Source of the DNA: Thermophilibacter immobilis
GTDB lineage: Bacteria; Actinomycetota; Coriobacteriia; Coriobacteriales; Atopobiaceae
DNA length: 64,000 bases
Assembly (NCBI RefSeq): GCF_015277515.1
Contig: NZ_CP063767.1
Coordinates: 434,001-498,000, forward strand
Reading direction: 5' to 3'
The position numbers and the translations under genes were made by a program. Below are positions 53,399-62,843 of the stretch, piece after piece (positions within the stretch are counted from its first letter, which is position 1; every line of letters begins with the position of its first letter). The notes beneath the pieces were generated by a model. That model was not told the origin of the DNA. It saw only the letters and a program-made list of their open reading frames with translations, and searched no databases.

Positions 53399-54517
53399 CT
53401 ACTCGGTGGTGGCGTCTGTGGAGGTCGAGGTGGCGGAGAGCGCATAGAGGGTGTCGCAGGACGACGCCACGGTCGCGCTCGCCCAGGGATGGGCGCTGAC
53501 CGTGGGTGAGGTGGGGTCGTAGACCACCACGGAGCCGTCCTCGTTCTCGCTGACGACAAGAACCCAATGGGCCGCGTCCGTCAGGGTGTTCGCCTTGGCC
53601 TCGACGAGCAGATAGGTGCCCGTGTCAAGGAAGTGAGAGAGGTTGTCGGCGTTCGAGGTGTAGGTGGTGCAGGTGAGGCCGAGGCTCTCGGCGCTGCTCG
53701 TGAGGAAGCTCGCGGACATGCCGGAGTCACCCGTGGCCAGACCGGCATCACTCACGAGCGAGGCGAGCTCGGCAGGGGTCTTGTCGGCGTTTCCGACGAG
53801 GCCCATGTAGGCCATCGAGAGCGCGGTGGGGCCGGAGCCCGTGAGCGCGAGCGGGCGTCCGGCGTAGTCGACGCTGCCCCAGCGCGCGTCCCAGCACCAC
53901 AGCTGGGGGACCGTCCCCTGGCTCACGGTGTCCTCGTAGGGCTGGGCGGTCTTCTCGGCCTCGGGGTAGGCCGCCACGAAGTCGATGGCCTCGGGGCACG
54001 AGAGCGCAAGCTCGAGCAGCCCCTGGTCATCGTAATCGCTCGCGGAGGCGGCGATGTGGGCCAGCCTCTCGTTCTGGTCGAGCTGGGCCGCGAACTGCTC
54101 GGTGAGGTCCTCGGAAACGCCTGCGGCCACGCGGGAGTCCACCGGGTTGGTGTCGGCTGAGCTTTCCGGGCCGGAGGAGCACCCACGCACGCAGCTCGAG
54201 ACGCCCACGACCAGGAGAACCACGAGGACGAGCGCGAGGGCCGCCAGGATGATGAGGCGACGGTCGGAGCCGCGCCCCTGCCCGCGTCCGCCTCGGAAGT
54301 TTATGGGACGCGACCTAAGCGGATAGCTGTCCCTCCCGCCGTCGCGCCGTGCGCCGCGACCCCCCACGCCGCCCTTACGCGCCTGCGTCCCTCGTGGCCC
54401 GTGATAGCTGCCCTGACCGGTGATGCGCGGGCGCGCGCCGTCGGCGTACTGGCGCGAGGAGCCGCCGTGTGAAATGCCGTGAGGACGTGCGTGCCCGCCC
54501 TGATCTCCGTACGTCAT
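53399..54517 (-). CDS. C39-like papain-fold protein with Ser in place of catalytic Cys
   Basis: A 372-residue membrane-anchored protein. Residues 1-90 are basic, Gly/Arg-rich and low-complexity, and a membrane span (about 95-115) follows. The C-terminal C39-like domain begins near WCWDARWGSVDY. In LTGSGPTALSM the catalytic Cys is Ser228. The His (DAAHWVLVV) and Asp (VVYDPTSP) regions remain. ATG 54517 has GGAGG upstream. It may be a binding or inhibitor-like protein of the cell envelope. A slow serine hydrolase is less likely. Confidence 0.8.
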   Translation of the reverse strand: MTYGDQGGHARPHGISHGGSSRQYADGARPRITGQGSYHGPRGTQARKGGVGGRGARRDGGRDSYPLRSRPINFRGGRGQGRGSDRRLIILAALALVLVVLLVVGVSSCVRGCSSGPESSADTNPVDSRVAAGVSEDLTEQFAAQLDQNERLAHIAASASDYDDQGLLELALSCPEAIDFVAAYPEAEKTAQPYEDTVSQGTVPQLWCWDARWGSVDYAGRPLALTGSGPTALSMAYMGLVGNADKTPAELASLVSDAGLATGDSGMSASFLTSSAESLGLTCTTYTSNADNLSHFLDTGTYLLVEAKANTLTDAAHWVLVVSENEDGSVVVYDPTSPTVSAHPWASATVASSCDTLYALSATSTSTDATTE

Positions 54518-54655
54518 AGATCCTCCGAATGCATGATTGCGGGATGCTTCTCCTCGCATGATACGGCAGCGGTGCCGTGTGGTCTTTTCCATGCGAAGGT
54601 ATAATCGGGGAGCGGTACTCTCCGGATAGTTCAATCCCTTGAAAGGCTCACTCAG

Positions 54656-55087
54656 ATGAAGCGCAGGAACAGCAGGCAAGATGCCATCAGGGAGCTCGTC
54701 CGAGGAAAGTCCATTCGCACGCAGCACTCCCTCGTCCAGGAGCTTCTGGCGCTCGGGTTCTCCTGTACGCAGGCGACGGTCTCGCGCGACATAGCCGACA
54801 TGGGCCTGCGCAAGCTGCCCGAGGGCATCTACGTGCTCGCCGAGGACCTTCACCTGCAGCGCATGCTCTCCGAGTTCGTGGTGAGCGTTCTGCGTGCCGA
54901 GAATCTCGTCGTGGTGAAGTGCCAGCCGGGGACGGCCTCGGGCGTGGCCGCCGCAGTCGACGACGCCGATCTCGCGCACGCGCTGGGGTCCGTGGCGGGC
55001 AACGACACCGTGCTCGTGGTCGTAGACGACGCCGAGCGCGCCGCGTCGCTCCAGTCACTTATCGACAAGCTGAGCAGCACGCGTTAG
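54656..55087 (+). CDS. argR: arginine repressor
   Basis: A 143-residue ArgR. The N-terminal winged helix has SLVQELLALGFSCTQATVSRDIADMGLRKL (seen by its ends SLVQELLALG and ATVSRDIADMGLRK). The C-terminal domain binds arginine in a hexamer, with KCQPGTASGVAAAVDDADL and NDTVLVVVDD. It controls arginine synthesis or catabolism genes, none of which are in this window. The ATG follows GAAAGG. It converges with the class A PBP gene at only 17 bp. Confidence 0.95.
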   Translation: MKRRNSRQDAIRELVRGKSIRTQHSLVQELLALGFSCTQATVSRDIADMGLRKLPEGIYVLAEDLHLQRMLSEFVVSVLRAENLVVVKCQPGTASGVAAAVDDADLAHALGSVAGNDTVLVVVDDAERAASLQSLIDKLSSTR

Positions 55088-55104
55088 CCGTCAGGGGATT
55101 GCGC

Positions 55105-57378
55105 CTAAGCGCCCGTGCCCGTGCCGCCCGTGTTACCCGTGTTGCCCGTGTTGCCCCCCTCACCAGTGGAGGAGCCGTTGTCAGAGGACTCTCCGCTGCC
55201 TGAGCCGCCACTGCTGCCGCTGCCGGAGCCGCCTGAGCTGTCCGAGTCGCTCGAGTCAGGTGTGGTGGGCGTCGTAGGTGTGGTGGGCGTCGTAGGTGTC
55301 GTAGGCGTGGTCGGGGTGGTGGGCTCCTCGGTCGTGGTCGTCGTCGTGGTCTCCTCCTGGGTCTCCTGCGTCTGAGTCGTCGTGGTGGAGCTGCCGCTGG
55401 AGTTCACGGCCTGTGAGGTCCCCACGAAGGTCCAGGAGGAGTTGGCCTTGTAGGTCGCCTTGTGGTCGGAGGTGGGAAACGTCCCGCGCGCGACGCCCGA
55501 CAGGACCGCGTTCATGTAGGTGGTCCAGATGGGCTGCGAGGTGGTCGACGTGGTGGCGGTGGAGCCGCGGTAGTAGACCTTCGAGGTGCCCTCGGCCATG
55601 TTGCCCACCCACACGGCGGTGGTGATCTGCGGCGTGTAACCGCAGAACCAGAGGTTGTCCGCCTCGTCGGAGGTGCCGGTCTTGCCAGCCACGGGCTGGT
55701 TGGCGCTGAAGTTGGCATGCACGTAGTCCGTGGTGTAGCCTGCCTCGACTACGTGCTCGAGCACTTCGGTGGCATCTGCGGCGACGGTAGAGTCGATGAC
55801 CTGCTGGCCGTCGTCGGAGTGCTCATAGACCACGTTGCCGTTGCGGTCCTCGATCTTGGTGATGACCACGGCGTCGCGATGGACGCCGCCCATGGCGAGC
55901 GTCGAGTAGCCCTCGGCCATCTCGAGCACCGTGACCTCCGAGGAGCCGAGCGTCGAGGAGTCGTAGGGATTGATGGTCGAGTCGATGCCCATGAGCTTGG
56001 CGGTCGAGATGAGCTTGTCGACGCCGATGGCCTCGATGACCTGGCCGTAGGCCGTGTTCGACGAGAGCTGCGTGGCACGGTCCAAAGTGATGACGCCGTA
56101 CTGGTTGTTGTTGTAGTTGTGAGGGCTCCAGGTGGAGGTGATCTGCATGGGCGAGCTGCAGTTGAGCATGACCGTGGGGCTCATTCCGTCCAGCATGGCG
56201 GCCACGAGCGTGAACGTCTTGAAGCTCGAGCCCGCCTGGCGCTGGGCGCTCGTGGCCAGGTTGAAGGTGCTCTCTCCCGCGTCCGTATCGGTTCCGTAGT
56301 TCTGGCCGCCCACCATGGCGACGACGTAGCCGTTCGTGTTATCGATCGAGACGAGCGCGCCCGCGATGTCGTCATTGTTGGCGTTGGCGATGCGGTCGTT
56401 CACTGCGCTCTCCGCGGCGGCCTGATAGGTGGGGTCGATGGTGGTGTAAACCTTGAGCCCGCCCTGCAAGACGGTGTCGGACGAGAAGTCCTGGAGCAGG
56501 ATGCTCTTTACGTAGTCGGTGAAGTAGGGATAAGTGCCCACAGAGTCGGAGAGCGTGCCGAGGTTCAGATTGAGGTCTTCGGCCTGGGCATTCGCGCACT
56601 CCTCCTCGGTGATGTCGCCGGCCTCGAGCATGCGCTGCAAGACGAGGTTGCGACGGGCGAGGCAGGCGTCGGGGTTGGTGATGGGGTCAAAGAGGCCAGG
56701 CCCGTTGGGCAGCCCCACGAGCGTCGCCGCCTCGGCGAGCGTGAGGTCGCTCGCGTCCTTGTTGAAGTAGGTGATGCTCGCGGCCTCGATGCCATAGGCG
56801 CTGTTGCCGTAGTAGATGGTGTTGAGGTACATGTTGAGGATCTGGTCCTTCGTGTACTCCTTCTCCATCTGGATGGCGATGTAGGCCTCGCGGACCTTGC
56901 GCTTGAGCGAGTACTCGAACTGCTCGTCGGACAGGACCGTGTTGCGCACCAGTTGCTGGGTGATCGTGGAGCCGCCGCCGGAGGAGTCACTGCTGCCCAC
57001 CAGCTGGCCGACCGCCGCGCGCAGAATGCCCTGGGGGTCGACGCCGTTGTGCTGGTAGAAGCGCTTGTCCTCGGTGTCGACGGTGCCCTTGAGGACGTAG
57101 TCGGAGATGTCGGAGAGGTCGACGGAGCGGCGGTTCTGGAGGTAGTACGACGCGATCTCGGTGCCGTCGGCGTCAAAGACGCGCGTGGGCTCTGCCACGA
57201 GGTAGGCGTCCGCCGAGGTGTAGTCGGGGAGGTCCTCGAGCCACGTGGAGACGACCGCCCCCATCGAGAGCGCAAGTGCGACAACGAGTAGCGCGATAAA
57301 TCCGAACACGCCTGCGACGCCGAAGCCGGTGACGTGGGTCTTCGAGTGACTGCGTGCCCTGCGGGTCCTGATTCCCAT
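55105..57378 (-). CDS. class A penicillin-binding protein (transglycosylase/transpeptidase)
   Basis: A 757-residue PBP1A-type protein. After one N-terminal membrane span (about 24-45), the GT51 transglycosylase domain contains DTEDKRFYQHNGVD and GGSTITQQLVRN. The transpeptidase domain has SSFK (nucleophile), SSNTAYG and AGKTGTSDEAD. The C-terminal tail (about 660-757) is a Thr/Pro repeat of the PTT type followed by a Ser/Gly region. ATG 57378 has AGGAGGGG upstream. It polymerises and crosslinks peptidoglycan at the cell surface. Confidence 0.95.
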   Translation of the reverse strand: MGIRTRRARSHSKTHVTGFGVAGVFGFIALLVVALALSMGAVVSTWLEDLPDYTSADAYLVAEPTRVFDADGTEIASYYLQNRRSVDLSDISDYVLKGTVDTEDKRFYQHNGVDPQGILRAAVGQLVGSSDSSGGGSTITQQLVRNTVLSDEQFEYSLKRKVREAYIAIQMEKEYTKDQILNMYLNTIYYGNSAYGIEAASITYFNKDASDLTLAEAATLVGLPNGPGLFDPITNPDACLARRNLVLQRMLEAGDITEEECANAQAEDLNLNLGTLSDSVGTYPYFTDYVKSILLQDFSSDTVLQGGLKVYTTIDPTYQAAAESAVNDRIANANNDDIAGALVSIDNTNGYVVAMVGGQNYGTDTDAGESTFNLATSAQRQAGSSFKTFTLVAAMLDGMSPTVMLNCSSPMQITSTWSPHNYNNNQYGVITLDRATQLSSNTAYGQVIEAIGVDKLISTAKLMGIDSTINPYDSSTLGSSEVTVLEMAEGYSTLAMGGVHRDAVVITKIEDRNGNVVYEHSDDGQQVIDSTVAADATEVLEHVVEAGYTTDYVHANFSANQPVAGKTGTSDEADNLWFCGYTPQITTAVWVGNMAEGTSKVYYRGSTATTSTTSQPIWTTYMNAVLSGVARGTFPTSDHKATYKANSSWTFVGTSQAVNSSGSSTTTTQTQETQEETTTTTTTEEPTTPTTPTTPTTPTTPTTPTTPDSSDSDSSGGSGSGSSGGSGSGESSDNGSSTGEGGNTGNTGNTGGTGTGA

Positions 57379-57635
57379 GTACCCCTCCTGTGCGGGGAGA
57401 CCTTTCTACAACGTCGTAACAGTATAGTTGCTCTGACCTGCGCGCCGGTCCGGGGAATCGCGAGGTGTTGAGTACGTGGAAGGCTCCGGCTGGTCTATCG
57501 TGCTTCTCGACATCCCAAAAACGGGCGGTAGCGCAGCTCGTCGTGGCCTCTTCCGGGCGCGGCTGCGCTATGCTAGTACGCTGCGTGGCCGCGTCTGCGG
57601 CTTGGGAACGCGAAGAGCCTATGGAGGACAGAGCA

Positions 57636-58847
57636 GTGCTGCCAGTTGACGAGCAACTTAAGGTCATCACCTCCGGGACGATGCAGATCGTCCCTCTGGA
57701 CGAGCTCAAGAAGAAGCTCGAGAGGGGTGTGCCGCTCAACATCAAGCTCGGCGTCGACCCCACCTCGCCGGACCTTCACCTCGGGCATGCGGTCCCCCTG
57801 CGCAAGATGCGCCAGTTCCAGGACCTGGGCCACCAGGTGACCCTCATCATCGGCAACGGCACGGCCCTCATCGGCGACCCGTCCGGCCGCGACTCGACCC
57901 GCCCGCCGCTCACCGAGGCGCAGGTCGAGGCCAACGCCAAGACCTACGTCGACCAGGCCATGAAGGTCCTCGACCCCGCGCGGACCACGGTCGTCCACAA
58001 CGGCGACTGGATCAAGGCGCTCAACCTGACGGACATGCTCGGCCTCATGAGCAAGTTCAACGTGGCCCGCATCCTGGAGCGCGAGGACTTCCACAACCGC
58101 TACGCCAACGGGCAGTCCATCGCCCTGCACGAGTTCATCTATCCCGTGCTGCAGGCCTATGACTCCGTGGTCATCAAGGCCGACCTCGAGATGGGCGGCA
58201 ACGACCAGATCTTCAACCTTCTCGCCGGGCGCGACCTCATGCGCGCCGAGGGCATGGAGCCGCAGGTGGCGCTCACGATGCCGCTGCTGGTGGGCACGGA
58301 CGGCACCAAGAAGATGTCCAAGAGCTACGGCAACTACGTGGGCCTCACCGACGAGCCGGCCGACATGTTCGGCAAGCTCATGTCCATCACCGACGAGCTC
58401 GCGCCGCTCTACTGGCGCCTGTGCTCCACGGCCCCCATCGACGAGATCGACCGCGTCGACGCCTCCTTCGCGGACGGCACGGCCGACCCCTACCAGCTCA
58501 AGCGCGCGCTTGCTCGCAACATCGTGGACCTCTACCACGGAGCGGGTGCAGGCGCGCGTGCCCAGGACGCCTTCGACGCCCTCTTCAAGAAGCACGAGAC
58601 GCCCAAGGACGTTCCCGAGTTCTCGGCGGACCTGACGCCGTCCGCGGACGGCACGGTCTACCTCGCCAAGCTCATCGCCGACGCGGGCCTGGTCAAGTCC
58701 GTGGGCGAGGCGCGGCGCATGATCGACGGCGGTGGCGTGCGCGTCAACGGCGAGGCCGTGGCGCCCAAGGCCTACAACGTGGACGCGGGTGATCTGGCCG
58801 GGGCCACCGTCCAGGTGGGCAAGCGTCGCTTCGTCAGGCTGGTCTAG
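57636..58847 (+). CDS. tyrS: tyrosyl-tRNA synthetase
   Basis: A TyrRS of about 403 residues, class I. The HIGH-type motif is HLGHAVPL, the second signature KKMSKSYGNY, and a C-terminal S4 domain begins near VKSVGEARRMIDGGGVRVNG. Start set at GTG 57636, because GGAGG lies 8 bp upstream; an ATG at 57621 in the same frame has only a weak site. No T-box (GGTGGNACCGCG) was found upstream. It is divergent from the PBP gene with a 257-bp gap. Confidence 0.93.
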   Translation: MLPVDEQLKVITSGTMQIVPLDELKKKLERGVPLNIKLGVDPTSPDLHLGHAVPLRKMRQFQDLGHQVTLIIGNGTALIGDPSGRDSTRPPLTEAQVEANAKTYVDQAMKVLDPARTTVVHNGDWIKALNLTDMLGLMSKFNVARILEREDFHNRYANGQSIALHEFIYPVLQAYDSVVIKADLEMGGNDQIFNLLAGRDLMRAEGMEPQVALTMPLLVGTDGTKKMSKSYGNYVGLTDEPADMFGKLMSITDELAPLYWRLCSTAPIDEIDRVDASFADGTADPYQLKRALARNIVDLYHGAGAGARAQDAFDALFKKHETPKDVPEFSADLTPSADGTVYLAKLIADAGLVKSVGEARRMIDGGGVRVNGEAVAPKAYNVDAGDLAGATVQVGKRRFVRLV

Positions 58848-58899
58848 GCGACGCACGAGGGAACAAAATCTTCTTTAGAGGGCCCTACGTCCTGATTTG

Positions 58900-58945
58900 T
58901 GGCATTAAAGCCATTTTTTCAAACGTAAAAATGGCTTTTATGCCA
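58900..58945. terminator. 19-bp stem-loop after tyrS
   Basis: TGGCATTAAAGCCATTTTT (58900-58918) pairs with 58927-58945, with one mismatch, around an 8-base loop. The AT-rich base of T residues sits inside the arms. It lies 53 bp past the tyrS stop codon and 39 bp before the U32 gene, so it probably ends the tyrS transcript. Confidence 0.7.
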
Positions 58946-58983
58946 GATTTCCCATCTTGTCATTAATGAGAGGAATGCATGTG

Positions 58984-61536
58984 ATGGGCGTCTCGCAGCT
59001 TGATATACATTCCCGACGCCCCACCTTCCTCGAGTCCCATGGCGTCCCGGAGCTGCTCGCGCCCGCCGGTGGGCCCGAGCCGTTCAACGCCGCCCTGGCG
59101 GGGGGAGCCGACGCGATCTACTGCGGCCTGGGCAACGACTTCAACGCCCGACGCGGAGCGCGCAACTTCGACGACGAGACCTTCGCCGCCGCGTGCCGGC
59201 ACGCGCACCTGGCGGGGGCGCGCGTCTACGTGACGGTCAACGTGGTCGTGACGACCGACGAGATGCCGGCCGCCCTCGCGCTCGTCCGTCGCGCCTGGCT
59301 TCTGGGCGCCGACGCCCTCATCATCCAGGACTGGGGGCTTCTCGCCGAGGTCCGGCGCACGTGGCCCCAGATGGAGTGTCACGTCTCCACCCAGGCAAAC
59401 GTCCATGACGCGCGCGGCGTCGTCTGGTGCCGCGAACGCGGCGCGGCGCGGGTGACCCTCTCGCGCGAGCTCTCCCTCGCCGAGATCTCCCGCATCGCCC
59501 AGGAGGGCGTCGAGCTCGAGTGCTTCGGGCATGGGGCCCTGTGCTTCTGCTACTCGGGCGTCTGCCTCATGAGCTCGCTTGCGGGCGGGCGCTCGGCAAA
59601 TCGGGGGCTCTGCGCCCAGCCGTGCCGGCTTCCCTACGACCTCGTGGACGAGGAGGGACGTCCCATCGAGGCCATGGGCAGCACCCGGCCCTTGTGTCCC
59701 AAGGACTACCGCACGATCGACCACATCCGCGAGATGGCCGAGGCGGGCGCGGGCTCGCTCAAGGTCGAGGGCCGCATGAAGGCGCCCGACTACGTCCTGG
59801 GCGTGGTCGGGGCCTATAGGGACGCGATCGACGCGGTCGTCTCGGGCGAGGATGACCCCGCCCGCCGCGCCGCCCGCGACCGCCGCCTCAGGCGCTCCTT
59901 CAACCGCGACTTCACCGACAGCTACCTCTGGGGGCGCTCGGGCAACGAGATGATGAGCTACGAGCGCTCGAACAACCGCGGGGAGCTCGTGGGCGAGGTC
60001 GTGGGGTCGCGCCCCCTCGCCGACGAGCTCGTGCGACGCGGCGGGTCCAACGGGGGTCGCGAGCGCCATCGCAGGGTGACGCGCGCCGACGTGACCCTGC
60101 GTCTCGACGCTCCGGTGGGAGCGGGAGACCTCCTGGAGATTCGCCCGCTCGCGGACCCCAGCCAGTTTCTGACCGTGCACGCCGAGACTGACGCCCAGGC
60201 GGGCGAGACCATCGTCTGTCGTGCTCCGCGCGCCATGGAGCCCGGCTGCGCCGTGCGCGTCATCCGCTCGCAGCGCGCCCTGGACGACGCGGCCCGCGTC
60301 GCCGACAAGGACGTGGTGCGCCTGAGTCCGGTGCGCGTGCACGTGCTGGCACGTCTTGGCAAGCCGTTCTCGGTCGCGCTCGAGACCCTGGACGGACGGG
60401 CGCATGCCGAGGTGCAGGGCTTCACCGTGGAGGCGGCCCGGACCCGTCCGGTCACGGTCGACGACCTCGTGGGGCACGTGGGCCGCATGGGAGCGTCGCC
60501 GTTCGAGCCCCAGGACTGGTCGGTCGAGCTTGACGAGGGCTGCGGCATGGGCTTCTCGGCGGTCCACAAGGTGCGCGCCGAGGCGTGCGCACGCCTCGAG
60601 GAGGCGCTCCTCGTAGGCTACGTCGCACGCGAGAAGGACGGGGCCACGGCCCCCGCCCCTGACGCGGGACTGGTCGCGAGACGTCTGGGAGAGGTGCGCT
60701 GCGCAGCTGGCGTGGCCGAGCCGAGCGCTGCGGCTGCCGAGAAGCCCTGCGCCTGCGCTCTCGTGAGCACGCCGGAGACGGCCGAGGCGGCCCTGGCCGC
60801 CGGGGCCGAGCGCGTCTACGCGAGCGCGGACGACCTCGCCTCCGGCACGTGGCCCGCCGGCGTCATCGCCTGGCTTGACGAGGTCTGTCGCGAGCCCGAT
60901 CACGCCCGACTGGATCCCTGGGCGGCCCCGGGCGCGCCGGTCGCGGTGGGCAACGTCTCCGAGCTGGCCCTTGCCGCCGAGCGTGGCGCCAAGGCCGAGG
61001 TGCGCTCCTGCATCCCCGTGCACAACGAGAGCGCCCTCGTGGCGCTCGAGGCCGCGGGCGCACGCGGCGTCTGGCTCTCGGGCGAGCTCACGCTCGAGGA
61101 GGTCTGTCGCCTCGCGCGCGCGGCCTCGGTGCCGGTGGGCCTCATGGTCTTCGGGCGCGAGCGGGCGATGACGAGCGAGCACTGCGTCCTGCAGGTGACG
61201 GGGTGCTGCGTCAACGACTGCGCCCGCTGCGAGCTGCGCCGTCGGAGGCTCTCGCTGCGCGACCGGGACGCAAACCTGCTGCCCGTGCGCACGGACCTGA
61301 ACGGCCGCTCGCGCATCTGGGCCTCTCACCCGCTTGACGCGACGCCCCAGGCAGACGCCCTCATCGAGGCAGGCGTCTTCCGCCTGCTCGTGGACGCGCA
61401 GATCATGGACCCCGCCGAGACCACCTTCGCGGTGGCGCGCACGGTGCGCGCGATTCGCGCGGCCCTGGCCGGGCACAAGCCGGCCCCGCGCGTGCAGGGT
61501 GCCGTCTCCGGTCATCTTTTCATGGGCATTGGGTAA
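58984..61536 (+). CDS. U32 family peptidase
   Basis: An 850-residue protein of the U32 family (YegQ/RlhA/TrhP group), which is linked to collagenase-type activity or to tRNA/rRNA hydroxylation. The first domain has PELLAPAGGPEPFNAALAGGADAIYCG (ends PELLAPAGGPEP and DAIYCG). The Cys-rich motif is CFGHGALCFCYSGVCLMSSLAGGRS with GLCAQPCRLPY. The C-terminus bears another Cys cluster, CCVNDCARCELRR. Of several in-frame ATGs, 58984 was chosen since AGAGGA lies 9 bp upstream. The exact function is uncertain. Confidence 0.88.
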   Translation: MGVSQLDIHSRRPTFLESHGVPELLAPAGGPEPFNAALAGGADAIYCGLGNDFNARRGARNFDDETFAAACRHAHLAGARVYVTVNVVVTTDEMPAALALVRRAWLLGADALIIQDWGLLAEVRRTWPQMECHVSTQANVHDARGVVWCRERGAARVTLSRELSLAEISRIAQEGVELECFGHGALCFCYSGVCLMSSLAGGRSANRGLCAQPCRLPYDLVDEEGRPIEAMGSTRPLCPKDYRTIDHIREMAEAGAGSLKVEGRMKAPDYVLGVVGAYRDAIDAVVSGEDDPARRAARDRRLRRSFNRDFTDSYLWGRSGNEMMSYERSNNRGELVGEVVGSRPLADELVRRGGSNGGRERHRRVTRADVTLRLDAPVGAGDLLEIRPLADPSQFLTVHAETDAQAGETIVCRAPRAMEPGCAVRVIRSQRALDDAARVADKDVVRLSPVRVHVLARLGKPFSVALETLDGRAHAEVQGFTVEAARTRPVTVDDLVGHVGRMGASPFEPQDWSVELDEGCGMGFSAVHKVRAEACARLEEALLVGYVAREKDGATAPAPDAGLVARRLGEVRCAAGVAEPSAAAAEKPCACALVSTPETAEAALAAGAERVYASADDLASGTWPAGVIAWLDEVCREPDHARLDPWAAPGAPVAVGNVSELALAAERGAKAEVRSCIPVHNESALVALEAAGARGVWLSGELTLEEVCRLARAASVPVGLMVFGRERAMTSEHCVLQVTGCCVNDCARCELRRRRLSLRDRDANLLPVRTDLNGRSRIWASHPLDATPQADALIEAGVFRLLVDAQIMDPAETTFAVARTVRAIRAALAGHKPAPRVQGAVSGHLFMGIG

Positions 61537-61612
61537 CATGGATGACAGGGCAGCGATGCCCCTCGAAGAAGACTGACACGCGCACCCATTTTGCGCAGAG
61601 AAAGGAACCACC

Positions 61613-61855
61613 ATGGCTGTCAATCGTGAGCTTCTCCAGGCGACCCTCGACATCATCCGCCAGAGCCTGCAGGCCGACGGCGGCGACGTCGAGCTCATCG
61701 ACTGCTCGGACGACGGCATCGTCACCCTCGAGATGCAGGGGGCCTGCGCCGGTTGCCCGCTCTCCAGCCTGGACATGTCCGAGGGCATCGAGCGCATCCT
61801 GCGCGAGCACGTCCCCGGCGTCACCCGCGTCCAGCCTGCGGGCTTCGCCCTCTAG
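61613..61855 (+). CDS. NifU-like Fe-S cluster protein
   Basis: An 80-residue protein equal to the C-terminal NifU domain. The conserved motif is MQGACAGCPLSSLDM, with CxxC for cluster binding. It serves as a scaffold or carrier for Fe-S clusters, useful for the U32 protein upstream that probably carries such a cluster. GAAAGGA lies before the ATG. The next gene, lgt, starts 9 bp after its stop codon, so the two form an operon. Confidence 0.95.
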   Translation: MAVNRELLQATLDIIRQSLQADGGDVELIDCSDDGIVTLEMQGACAGCPLSSLDMSEGIERILREHVPGVTRVQPAGFAL

Positions 61856-61864
61856 GCGCTTGGC

Positions 61865-62701
61865 ATGTTTCTCGACGACCTCTACCACGCGCTCAATCCC
61901 ATAGCGTTCGCGCTCGGCCCCCTCACGGTGCGCTGGTATGGTATTGCGTACCTCCTGGGGTTCGTCTGCGCGGGCGTCGTGATGTATCGCACCGCGCGGC
62001 GCTGGAAGCTTGACCTTACTGCCGATGACGTCTTCTCCATCGTGATCGGCATCGTGTTCGGCGTCATCATAGGTGCCCGTCTGTTCTACGTGATCTTCTA
62101 CGGCGCCGGCTACTACCTGAGCCACCCGCTTGAGATCGTGGCCACCTGGGACGGGGGCATGAGCTTCCACGGGGGGCTCATCGGTGCCATCGTGGGGGGC
62201 TCGATCGTGTGCCACCAGTATCACATCTCCGTTCCCACGGTCTGCGACCTGGGCGTCATCGGCGCCCCGCTCGGCATCTTCTTTGGTCGCTGCGCCAACT
62301 TCGTGAACGGCGAGCTCTGGGGCAAGCCGACCGACCTTGCCTGGGGCGTCATGTTCGAGACCGGAGGCAACGTCTATCGCCACCCCTCCCAGCTCTACGA
62401 GGCCGTCCTGGAGGGGCTCGCCATCTTCGTGGCGCTGTGGGCGCTCTCCCGACGTCGGCCCCCTCGGCCGCAGGGCACCTTCATGGGAGCGTTTCTCGCG
62501 CTCTACGGAGTGTTTCGCTTCCTTGTGGAGTTCGTGCGCGTGCCGGACGCGCAGCTTGGCTACCTTCTGGGGCCCGTCACGATGGGGCAGCTCTTGAGCC
62601 TTCCGCTCGTGATCGCGGGCGTCGTGATCCTCGTGCTGGCCCACCGGGCGCAGCGGCCCCAGGTGGGCTACCTTGAGGGAGGACCATCCTCGCAGGCATA
62701 G
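61865..62701 (+). CDS. lgt: prolipoprotein diacylglyceryl transferase
   Basis: A 278-residue Lgt with about seven membrane spans. It adds diacylglycerol to the lipobox Cys of prolipoproteins. The signature GRCANFVNGELWGKPTD, MSFHGGLIGAIVGG and HPSQLYEA all match. It would process the tannase-like lipoprotein of this window. Start at ATG 61865, 9 bp after the NifU-like gene. A perfect inverted repeat follows. Confidence 0.97.
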   Translation: MFLDDLYHALNPIAFALGPLTVRWYGIAYLLGFVCAGVVMYRTARRWKLDLTADDVFSIVIGIVFGVIIGARLFYVIFYGAGYYLSHPLEIVATWDGGMSFHGGLIGAIVGGSIVCHQYHISVPTVCDLGVIGAPLGIFFGRCANFVNGELWGKPTDLAWGVMFETGGNVYRHPSQLYEAVLEGLAIFVALWALSRRRPPRPQGTFMGAFLALYGVFRFLVEFVRVPDAQLGYLLGPVTMGQLLSLPLVIAGVVILVLAHRAQRPQVGYLEGGPSSQA

Positions 62702-62734
62702 ATCTCCGAAATATGAAGGAGTTGTGACGCTCTC

Positions 62735-62779
62735 GTATCCCCCTCTTATTGAGAATAAATATCAATAAGAGGGGGATAC
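62735..62779. repeat. 18-bp perfect inverted repeat between lgt and dps
   Basis: GTATCCCCCTCTTATTGA (62735-62752) pairs perfectly with 62762-62779 around a 9-base AT-rich loop. It may end lgt transcription or act on the dps promoter. No T-tract follows on the plus strand. Confidence 0.75.
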
Positions 62780-62843
62780 TGGTGTCAAGCGGGAAGGAGT
62801 TGGCACCCGCGGGCAGATACGTCACGTTCCCAAGGAGGATCTC

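Noticed and set aside
55255-55330. Tandem repeat in DNA near the end of the PBP gene, looked like a CRISPR-like array
   Set aside because: It encodes the PTT repeats of the PBP tail, with no spacers of constant length.
55462-57291. 609-codon plus-strand frame opposite the PBP gene
   Set aside because: It is antisense to a full-length class A PBP with intact motifs and lacks any recognisable domain.
57379-57635. Possible T-box riboswitch before tyrS
   Set aside because: The conserved GGTGGNACCGCG box is not present in the 257-bp gap.
58963-61824. Very long open frame on the minus strand opposite the U32 gene
   Set aside because: It mirrors the codon structure of the real gene on the plus strand, has Arg/His/Gly-rich nonsense composition and no ribosome site.
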